Shown here one piece after another: positions 6,569 to 12,524 of a stretch of 16,171 bases of DNA. The notes under the pieces were generated by a model. That model was given only the letters and a program-made list of their open reading frames with translations, was not told where the DNA came from and did no database searches. Source of the stretch: Acidobacteriota bacterium (GTDB taxonomy: Bacteria > Acidobacteriota > Terriglobia > Terriglobales > Acidobacteriaceae); NCBI GenBank assembly GCA_021841795.1, contig JAKCDN010000018.1, forward strand, positions 1-16,171, given 5' to 3'. The translations under genes and the position numbers were made by a program. The stretch's first letter is position 1. Each line of letters begins with the position of its first letter.

Positions 6569-8194
6569 CTAGATGGACACCATCTCGCCCGGCTTCAGCT
6601 TGTTCAGGTGCGCCTCGAAGATCACGCGCGAGACATACACTGCGGTGAACAGGTTCGCCAGCAGACCGAACGTCAGCGTGGTGGCAAATCCGCGCACCGG
6701 CCCAGTTCCGAACAGGAACAGGAAGGCCGCCGATACGATCGTCGTCACGTGCGTATCGACGATCGTGATCCAGGCATGCGCAAAGCCCTGATCCACCGCC
6801 GCCGAGGCCGCCTTGCCCGCGCGAATCTCCTCGCGGATCCGCTCGAAGATCAGCACGTTCGAGTCCACGCCCATACCAATGGTGAGAATCACGCCGGCAA
6901 TACCCGGCAGCGTCAGAGTCGCTCCGGTGAAGCCCAGGAAGCCCAGCAGGATCACCAGGTTCAGGAACAGCGCCAGATCCGCGTTGATGCCCGATCCCTT
7001 GTAATAAACCAGCATGAACGCCCACACCAGCAGCACCCCGGCCACTGCCGCCGTCACGCCTTCGCGAATCGAGTCTGCTCCGAGCGATGCGCCCACCGTG
7101 CGCTGCTCCAGATACACCAGAGAGGCCGGTAGAGCACCCGTGCGCAGCATCTTCGACAGCATGGTCACTTCGTCCTGCGAAAATGATCCTGTGATCCGGC
7201 CCGTATCGCGTATGCCGTTTTCGATCCGCGCTACCTCACGGATGCGGCCGCCCATCACAACCGCCATGTACTTGCCCACATTCGCGCTTGTGTAGTCGTA
7301 GAAGCGCTCACCCGCCTCGTCGGTCAGCGTAAACTGCACCTCCCGCTGCCCGGTGTTGGAGTTGATGCTGGGCTCCGCCGACCGGAAATCGGTTCCGGAA
7401 ACCACCGGCGCGCGCTCGACGATAAACACCCGGTCGGCATCTGAGCCAGTCGCCATGGTTCCCGAGCCGTGCAGAATCTCTTCGTCGGGCGGCAGCGCGC
7501 CACTCACGCTCGCCAGCGCCGACTGCTCGTCGGCAAATCCCTCGCCGTCACCGATCACGGGATGAATCTCAAGCCGCGCCGTCGACTGGATGATCGCCTT
7601 CACCTTGTCCAGATCGCTGATCCCCGGCAGCTCCACCAGAATCTGGTTGGCGCCCAGGCTGTAGGGCGCGATCATTGGCTCGCTCACGCCCAGCGCGTCC
7701 ACGCGGTCCCGAATGGTCTCGATGGCCTGGGACACTGTCTTCTGCTCCAGATCCTTCTCCACCAGCGGCTTCATCGTCAGCGTCCAGGAGTTCTCCGTCG
7801 CGCCCGCGTTGATGTCGTACTCGCTGGAAAACTTCCCTTCCAGCAGTGAGCGCACATCGCTTGCCTTGTCGGCGGGAGTTCCATCGATCTCGATCAGCTC
7901 CGGATTCTTCGGATCCGGCTTCATCACTTGCGAGTAAGCGAACCCACCCGTCTTCAACGCATCCCGCACTCTCGCCGCGGCGCTGTCAGTCTCGTCGCTC
8001 ACGGCTTCCTGGACCTGCACCTGCAGAATCAGATGCACGCCTCCCTGCAGATCCAGGCCCAGGTGAATGTGCTGCTGCATGGCCGCCAGCAGATCCCTGC
8101 CCGTCACCCCTTGCGGGATCCTGAAGATGCCGTAAAGGAAGATCAGCAGGACCGCTACAATCAGGGCAATTTGGTTCTTGAGATTTTTCTTCAT
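6569..8194 (-). CDS. secD: Protein translocase subunit SecD
   Basis: A 541-residue inner-membrane partner of SecF that helps release translocated proteins on the periplasmic side. It has an N-terminal helix at about 8-26, then the hallmark HLGLDLQGGVHLILQV (about 44-59). A large periplasmic region (P1 with head) follows, including TIRDRVDALGVSEPMI and VELPGI. The C-terminal half from about residue 370 has five helices with GMGVDSNVLIFERIREEIRAG and GPVRGFATTLTFGLLANLF, the signatures that match those in SecF. It is shorter than the E. coli protein (615) but normal for many phyla. ATG 8194 follows AAAGAG. It lies between yajC (118 bases upstream) and secF, the classic order. Confidence 0.97.
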   Translation of the reverse strand: MKKNLKNQIALIVAVLLIFLYGIFRIPQGVTGRDLLAAMQQHIHLGLDLQGGVHLILQVQVQEAVSDETDSAAARVRDALKTGGFAYSQVMKPDPKNPELIEIDGTPADKASDVRSLLEGKFSSEYDINAGATENSWTLTMKPLVEKDLEQKTVSQAIETIRDRVDALGVSEPMIAPYSLGANQILVELPGISDLDKVKAIIQSTARLEIHPVIGDGEGFADEQSALASVSGALPPDEEILHGSGTMATGSDADRVFIVERAPVVSGTDFRSAEPSINSNTGQREVQFTLTDEAGERFYDYTSANVGKYMAVVMGGRIREVARIENGIRDTGRITGSFSQDEVTMLSKMLRTGALPASLVYLEQRTVGASLGADSIREGVTAAVAGVLLVWAFMLVYYKGSGINADLALFLNLVILLGFLGFTGATLTLPGIAGVILTIGMGVDSNVLIFERIREEIRAGKAASAAVDQGFAHAWITIVDTHVTTIVSAAFLFLFGTGPVRGFATTLTFGLLANLFTAVYVSRVIFEAHLNKLKPGEMVSI

Positions 8195-8312
8195 GGTTTC
8201 AATTCTCTTTATCAGTCTCCCAGCCGCAGTCCTTCAATAACTTGCGTCAGACCGGCCGGTCCATCCCCGCTCATACCGCTAGCTCCCCACACCCTGCTAG
8301 CTCCGCCGCTTC

Positions 8313-8648
8313 CTACTTCTCCGCGGACTCATCCTGCGTCGTTACCGATCCGATCGCTGTCTTGGCCACTTCCAGTTTCAGGTTGTCCGGTGCCACGCGA
8401 AGAATAATTGCGTCGTCCTTAATGGAGATGATCACGCCGCGAATTCCTCCCGCCGTCGTCACCCGGTCGCCTGGCTTGATGTTGGCCAGCATCTGCTGCC
8501 ACTGCTTCTGCCGCTTCTGTTGCGGGCGGATCATGAACAGGTAAAGCAGCGGAATAAACAGCAGGATCGGAAGCAGCATTCCAAGACCGCCGCCCGCTGC
8601 CGGGGACGGCCCAGCGCCCCACCATATCAGAGTTGCCAGAACATTCAT
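8313..8648 (-). CDS. yajC: Preprotein translocase subunit YajC
   Basis: A 111-residue single-helix inner-membrane protein that associates with SecD and SecF. After MNVLATLIWWGAGPSPAAGG comes one helix (about 24-40) ending in LYLFMIRPQQKRQKQWQQML, the YajC signature with its RPQ(Q)K turn. The small cytoplasmic domain has IKPGDRVTTAGGIRGVI. I start it at ATG 8648; an upstream start at 8711 would add a cysteine-rich leader unlike the family. The ribosome-binding site is weak (AGG elements). It is the first gene of yajC-secD-secF. The yajC-secD gap (8195-8312) holds a 9-base direct repeat GCTAGCTCC at 8278-8286 and 8296-8304. Confidence 0.95.
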   Translation of the reverse strand: MNVLATLIWWGAGPSPAAGGGLGMLLPILLFIPLLYLFMIRPQQKRQKQWQQMLANIKPGDRVTTAGGIRGVIISIKDDAIILRVAPDNLKLEVAKTAIGSVTTQDESAEK

Positions 8649-8899
8649 CCTATGCCTACATCCTTTACTCGTTCCGCAGCCGGTCGCAGCCGGCCCGGAG
8701 CACAGGCACACACAGCCTTTCCGGCCGGTGGCGCGAAAAATTTGTATCGAAACTTGTCTGCGGGAATGGTCCCCGGGACGCTTATATTTGCCGCCCCAGG
8801 CTCCGGAAGGAGGGTCCGATTGCGCAGCTCAGAAACTCCTGAAGTTCCCCCGTCTGCGCCGGCCGCAACTCCCTGCTACCGCCTGCTTCCTGTTCGACA

Positions 8900-9030
8900 C
8901 AGCCCTACTTCCGGCTCCCCGTGCGCGGACCATGGCGACTGCCGCCCGTTCATCCCGCCCAGGGTTGCCAAAAGAAAGCCTGAATTAGATAAGAAATGTG
9001 CAAGCATGCCGGTGTCAAGAAGTAGGGCTG
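8900..9030. repeat. 12-bp perfect inverted repeat
   Basis: CAGCCCTACTTC at 8900-8911 is the exact reverse complement of GAAGTAGGGCTG at 9019-9030, with 107 bases between. A short tight hairpin (9036-9049) follows directly. It could be the closing stem of a structured leader of yajC or of a small RNA, or a protein-binding pair. A chance match of this length in 600 bases is uncommon but possible. Confidence 0.6.
8989..9018 (-). promoter_or_regulatory. Candidate promoter for yajC-secD-secF
   Basis: On the minus strand a perfect TTGACA (9018-9013) is followed after 18 bases by TCTTAT (8994-8989), inside the AT-rich TCTTATCTAATTC. The -10 match is only 4 of 6. If used, the yajC transcript would have a leader of about 330 bases. 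The -35 overlaps the edge of the 12-bp inverted repeat, so a repressor or RNA-level control is imaginable. Confidence 0.3.
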
Positions 9031-9261
9031 CCGGAGCCGGTGAACCGGCCCTATTGAATCCTGAAAAGCCTACCAATGCGACGGAGATGGCCTCCGCACG
9101 CGCCTCTCCGTTCAAGCCCCCATCGACTCTTTTAATGGAACCCTTACAAACCCCGAATGCCCTCTTTATTCAATTCGGAGCCTCTTTGATATATCGGCCC
9201 GCACTGTGCGCAACATCCTCGTACGGGCCTCGAATCCGCGCTCACCCGAGGAGCCTCCCCA

Positions 9262-9375
9262 ATGAAAATCTACTTTGACGCCGAGATACTCTGGCTGCTC
9301 CCGCTGGGATTTGCGCTTTGGTTTCTCGTCTGGGTGCTCTGGCACTGGTGGCGCGAAAGCCGCCGCCGCACATGA
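9262..9375 (+). CDS. 37-residue tryptophan-rich single-pass membrane protein, unknown function
   Basis: I do not recognise a family. The reading frame runs from ATG 9262 to TGA 9373-9375, with a strong GAGGAG 8 bases upstream of the start. The product has a short acidic start (MKIYFDAEI), one membrane helix of about 22 residues (LWLLPLGFALWFLVWVLWHW) and a basic tail ending ESRRRT. Six of its 37 residues are Trp. By the positive-inside rule the C-terminus would be cytoplasmic. It is the only supported plus-strand gene, divergent from yajC and facing the interrupted gene at 9531-10274. No clear promoter is visible; GATATAT at about 9188-9194 is a weak -10 candidate. Good translation signal plus clean topology make a real gene likely; function is unknown. 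Confidence 0.65.
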   Translation: MKIYFDAEILWLLPLGFALWFLVWVLWHWWRESRRRT

Positions 9376-9530
9376 GCGGAAGCTCCGGACAAACTCCCGC
9401 CTGGCTGTTGGCGGACAGCAGCACAACCCCGGAGCCGGGCTGCAATCAATCCTCGCCAGCACAGGCCGGCCACAGTCCAGCGCGGATCTGCCCTTCGCAG
9501 GAGCCAGCCCTGCGCATAAATCAGCACGCG

Positions 9531-10274
9531 TTACTTTCCCGCCCCGTTCTCCGGCGCGGTCTCATCATCCCCCGTATCCTCCACCAGCACCGCCGATCCC
9601 GGAACAATTGTGTACGCCTCCTCACTCTTCCCCGTGGGATGAAACGTCACCCGCAGCGGATCCCGCTCCCACCCCGGCAGCGGACATGCCGGAGCCGTCT
9701 TATTCCCCCCATCGAACCCCGCAATCTTCTTTGCCAGCACCGGCTTGCGCACCGACAACTGCGCCACTACCGCATACAGGCTCTTGCCGCTCGCCGTCAG
9801 CCCGCAGTAGGCCGCATAATCGCGGAACCAGCTCACCTGGCTCACCCCGGGATCATAGTCCGGAAGATGCAGCGCCGTTACGTGCCCCGTCGCGCGATCC
9901 ACCAGCAGCCATGGCCCCCGCTGCCACACCCAGCGGCTACTGGCCGCCACGCCTCTCTGCTCCGGAGGGTCCGAAGGCAGCGTATCGTTCACGCGGATCG
10001 CCCGCCGCACTACAAAACTGCGGTCCGTCACATCGTGCGCGTCGCCTGTGGTCCACTCCTTCAGCACTCAGTCCACCAGCAGCGCGCGAATCCTCAGCGA
10101 CTCCTCACCCTCGGCATCTCCCGAGGGATCGCCCTCTTTCGAGTAAGCAACTTTGTGCATCGCCCCCAGAACGACGCTATGCGTCCTGTGCACCGTCGCC
10201 CGGCTTGTTACTGGGATTGTGAAAAAGATCGAGATCAGTAGAACGATAAAGGCACTACTCCACCGGCCGTGCAT
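9531..10274 (-). pseudogene. Exported protein of unknown function interrupted by one in-frame TGA
   Basis: ATG 10274 follows GAGGAG by 10 bases and starts a signal peptide (hydrophobic AFIVLLISIFFTIPV, likely cleavage after SRA), then a soluble part up to LRIRALLVD. There a TGA (10070-10068) stops it after 68 residues. The same frame continues at once as VLKEWTTGDAHDVTDRSF and stays open for 178 codons, with WQRGPWLLVDRATGHV, SWFRDYAAYCGLTASGKSLY and VTFHPTGKSEEAY. From memory, intact acidobacterial relatives read straight through this point with Gly (LVDG..KEWT), so GGA to TGA by one base change fits. The base after the stop begins a GTG codon, so a leaderless 178-residue fragment could be made by reinitiation. 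Sequencing error is the main alternative. The function of the family is not known to me. Confidence 0.7.
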
Positions 10275-10416
10275 GCGTGTGCTGCTCCTCGCCAATCAGC
10301 GATCCGTCCTGCGACCGTTGCTCCCCCGGCAACTCTCGCCCCGCCGCTTCCATCCGCATCATCAATGCGCTCTGCATTGCCTTAAACGGGCTCTCCTCCT
10401 GAGCCGGATCTGGCAC
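10255..10416 (-). CDS. Possible 53-residue ORF between gatA and the interrupted gene
   Basis: I do not recognise this product. From GTG 10416 it reads VPDPAQEESPFKAMQSALMM, then a polar stretch rich in Glu and Gln up to HTHARPVE and TAG 10257-10255. Its composition looks protein-like and its end overlaps the start of the interrupted gene (ATG 10274) by 20 bases, which would suit translational coupling. The start is unclear: GTG 10416 lacks a ribosome site, and ATG 10377 (40 residues) has AGGAGGAG but 15 bases away. The 146 bases between this ORF and gatA (10417-10562) hold nothing I can call. Confidence 0.3.
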   Translation of the reverse strand: MPDPAQEESPFKAMQSALMMRMEAAGRELPGEQRSQDGSLIGEEQHTHARPVE

Positions 10417-10562
10417 ACTTCAGCGCCGATACCACTCGAAGGTTCCGCGGTTGCCCTTCTGCGCAAGACCGATTATCAGAAACACGCCTCTGGAATTACC
10501 GCACTTCCGCTCTCCTCGCTCTCCGAGGCGGAACATTGCTTCGCCATCACTCCGCTGCAAAC

Positions 10563-12029
10563 TCAAATCTCCGCTGATTCCACCGCACGCGCCACCCGGA
10601 ACGCTGTGCTCTCGCCCATGTGACGCGCCAGCACCTGCATCCCCACCGGCAACCCCGCCTGCGTCGTACCGCAAGGCGTTGTCACGCCGCAGATCCCCGC
10701 CAGGCTCGCCGTCACCGTGTAGATATCGGCCAGGTACATCGACAGCGGATCCCCCGTCTTTTCCCGTATCCGAAACGCCGGAAACGGCGATGTCGGCGTC
10801 ACAATCGCGTCCACTTCAGCGAATGCGCGCAGAAACTCCTCCGCCAGAATCCGCCGCACCTGCTGCGCCTTCCTGTAGTAGGCGTCGTAATATCCCGCCG
10901 AAAGCGCATAGGTTCCCAAAAAGATCCGCCGCTTCACCTCGGCGCCAAATCCCTCGTCGCGCGAGCGCGAGTACATCTCCGCAAGCGTCCCCGCACGTGC
11001 CGAGCGATACCCGTACCGCACGCCGTCGAACCGGGCCAGGTTCGCGCTCGCCTCCGCCGTTGCCGCCAGGTAATAGGTGGGCACGGCGTACTTCGTGTGC
11101 GGCAGCGAGATCTTCTTCACCGCGCACCCCGCGGCCTCAAGCGCGGCAATCCCCTTCTCGATCGCCGCCCGCACCTCCGCGTCCAGCCCTTCGCTGAAGT
11201 ACTCCTCCGGCACTCCGATGCGCAGACCTGCAGCCGGCTTGTCGCTCTCTGCGGCGTAATCCTCTACCGGCGCGGCGGAACTCGTCGCGTCCTTCGTGTC
11301 GTGGCCCGCGATCGCTCCCAGCACCGTCGCCGCGTCGCGCACATTCCCCGCAAACGGCCCAATCCGGTCGAGCGAGGAAGCAAAGGCGATCAGCCCGTAG
11401 CGCGAAACCCGCCCCCAAGTCGGCAGCACGCCCACCACTCCGCAAAAGCTCGCCGGCTGCCGGATCGACCCGCCAGTATCCGTGCCCAGCGTCGCCACCG
11501 CCAGATTCGCTGCCACCGCCGCCGCCGATCCGCCGCTCGACCCGCCCGGCACACGCTCCGTGTCCACCGGATTGCGCACCGGTCCGTAGGCTGAGTTCTC
11601 ATTCGATGAGCCCATAGCGAACTCATCGCAATTCACCTTGCCCAGCAGCACCGCGCCCGCGGCCTCCAGTCGCGTCACCGCCGTACAGTCATACGGTGGC
11701 TCATACCCCTTCAGCATCTTCGACCCCGCAGTCGAGGGCGCGCCCTGCATCACCAGCACATCCTTGATACCCATCGGCGCCCCGGCCAGCGCCGGTAGCG
11801 GATCGCCTTTCGCCGCCAGTTCGTCTATTCGCGCCGCCTGCGCCAGGGCGCGCTCCCGCGTCGCGCTCAGATATACATTCAGCGCCGGATTCTTCGCGTC
11901 GATGCGCGCATAATACGCATGCGCAAGATCGACCGCCTTCACGCGCCCAGCGGCAATCCCCTCCCGCAGCGCAGCTAGCGTCTGCGGCTTCTCCACATAA
12001 TGACTGGCAGTCTTTGTCTCAGTCGGCAA
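10563..12029 (-). CDS. gatA: Asp-tRNA(Asn)/Glu-tRNA(Gln) amidotransferase subunit A
   Basis: A 488-residue amidase-signature glutaminase. It hydrolyses glutamine and passes ammonia to GatB, which amidates Glu-tRNA(Gln) or Asp-tRNA(Asn). The Ser-cisSer-Lys triad is intact: Lys89 in GAPMGIKDVL, Ser164 in RVPGGSSGGSAAAVAA and Ser188 in GTDTGGSIRQPASFCGVVG; spacing agrees with the S. aureus enzyme (79/154/178). Family landmarks GRVSRYGLIAFASSLDRIGP and VTPTSPFPAF are present. I prefer TTG 12029, with AGAGGA 7 bases before it; TTG 12035 has the same site only one base away. It lies 52 bases behind gatC and probably shares its transcript. gatB is not in this window, as in genomes where it is encoded elsewhere. 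The protein acts in the cytoplasm. Confidence 0.97.
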   Translation of the reverse strand: MPTETKTASHYVEKPQTLAALREGIAAGRVKAVDLAHAYYARIDAKNPALNVYLSATRERALAQAARIDELAAKGDPLPALAGAPMGIKDVLVMQGAPSTAGSKMLKGYEPPYDCTAVTRLEAAGAVLLGKVNCDEFAMGSSNENSAYGPVRNPVDTERVPGGSSGGSAAAVAANLAVATLGTDTGGSIRQPASFCGVVGVLPTWGRVSRYGLIAFASSLDRIGPFAGNVRDAATVLGAIAGHDTKDATSSAAPVEDYAAESDKPAAGLRIGVPEEYFSEGLDAEVRAAIEKGIAALEAAGCAVKKISLPHTKYAVPTYYLAATAEASANLARFDGVRYGYRSARAGTLAEMYSRSRDEGFGAEVKRRIFLGTYALSAGYYDAYYRKAQQVRRILAEEFLRAFAEVDAIVTPTSPFPAFRIREKTGDPLSMYLADIYTVTASLAGICGVTTPCGTTQAGLPVGMQVLARHMGESTAFRVARAVESAEI

Positions 12030-12081
12030 TCTCAATTCCTCTGCAAACTTTTCAGATTTCCTGTTCCTTCAGCCCGGGCCC

Positions 12082-12390
12082 CTACCGCTCAATCACCTTC
12101 GGCACCTTGAAGAATGCTCCATCCGTCTCCGGCGCCTGCTGCATCACCGTGCTGCGCGCCAGCGAAGTCTCCTGCCGGTCGGCGCGCGTCTCGGCAATCG
12201 CCTCGCTCTCCAATTCGCTCACCTGCGCCAGCGGCTCTACCCCCGTGGTGTCGATCTGGCTCAGTTCCGCCACATAATCCAGAATGGCGTTCAGGTCGCG
12301 CAGCATTGGCTCGATCTCTTCCGGGGCCAACTCCAGATGCGCCAGTTCTGCCACCCGTTCAACGTCTTTCACCGTGACCTTCTCAGCCAT
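12082..12390 (-). CDS. gatC: Asp-tRNA(Asn)/Glu-tRNA(Gln) amidotransferase subunit C
   Basis: A 102-residue small subunit that wraps around and stabilises the GatA-GatB pair. It has the family pattern: VTVKDVERVAELAHLELAPE at the N-terminus, a helix LRDLNAILDYVAELSQIDT, the VEPLAQV element, and a C-terminal strap with APETDGAFFKVPKVIE (the usual xxxFxVPxVI ending). I start at ATG 12390 (MAEKVTV), preceded by GGAGAAGAGAGAG; an upstream start at 12432 would add a basic leader unlike the family. The gene comes before gatA in the same direction. Confidence 0.96.
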   Translation of the reverse strand: MAEKVTVKDVERVAELAHLELAPEEIEPMLRDLNAILDYVAELSQIDTTGVEPLAQVSELESEAIAETRADRQETSLARSTVMQQAPETDGAFFKVPKVIER

Positions 12391-12459
12391 GCGCTCTCTC
12401 TTCTCCGGGCGCTTTCCTCTTCCCGTTCGCAACCCCGCGCGCCGCGCTCCCGAAAGTCA

Positions 12460-12465
12460 AGTATA
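12460..12465 (-). promoter_or_regulatory. Candidate -10 element for gatC-gatA
   Basis: TATACT on the minus strand matches the -10 consensus at 5 of 6 positions. It lies 69 bases before ATG 12390, in the 134-base gap behind the giant protein gene. No good -35 stands 16-18 bases upstream, so the call is weak. I see no intrinsic terminator for the giant gene in this gap. Confidence 0.3.
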
Positions 12466-12524
12466 GCGGGTGAGCGATCGGACCTAGCTGCCTCGCACAG
12501 AGTGCTGTCCCTCTGCCCAAAGCC

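Larger units (their letters stand above)
8649..9261. other. 613-base non-coding region between yajC and the plus-strand small gene
   Basis: I see no convincing gene here on either strand. A 79-residue minus ORF at 8876-9115 has no family resemblance and covers the repeats. What it does hold: a 12-bp inverted repeat (8900-8911/9019-9030), a GCCGG-TGAA-CCGGC hairpin (9036-9049), and a candidate minus-strand promoter at 8989-9018. It is the divergent control region for yajC-secD-secF and the small gene at 9262. A structured RNA is possible but I cannot name one. Confidence 0.6.

Noticed and set aside
6507..7025. The secF frame stays open far upstream, suggesting a 496-residue protein.
   Set aside because: The extra part overlaps secD on the same strand in another frame and has no SecF character; the real start is near GTG 6506.
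8797..8820. CAGGCTCCGGAAGGAGGG resembles the conserved GGAA tetraloop of signal recognition particle RNA.
   Set aside because: The AGCAG asymmetric loop that must follow the tetraloop is absent (GGGTCC instead) and no matching outer helices are seen.
8876..9115. A 79-codon minus-strand frame upstream of yajC.
   Set aside because: No ribosome site, no recognised motif, and it runs across the inverted repeat and hairpin.
10068..10070. UGA as selenocysteine or glycine codon.
   Set aside because: TGA ends gatA, the giant gene and the 37-residue gene here, and no SECIS-like hairpin stands directly behind the codon; a plain nonsense change is simpler.
9275..10241. Two long plus-strand frames of 315 and 307 codons.
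   Set aside because: They are antisense to the interrupted gene, with Pro/Ser/Arg-rich shadow composition; no ribosome site or motif.
12469..12524. CAGAG/CTCTG stem behind the giant gene as a terminator.
   Set aside because: Only five pairs, a large loop and no T-run.
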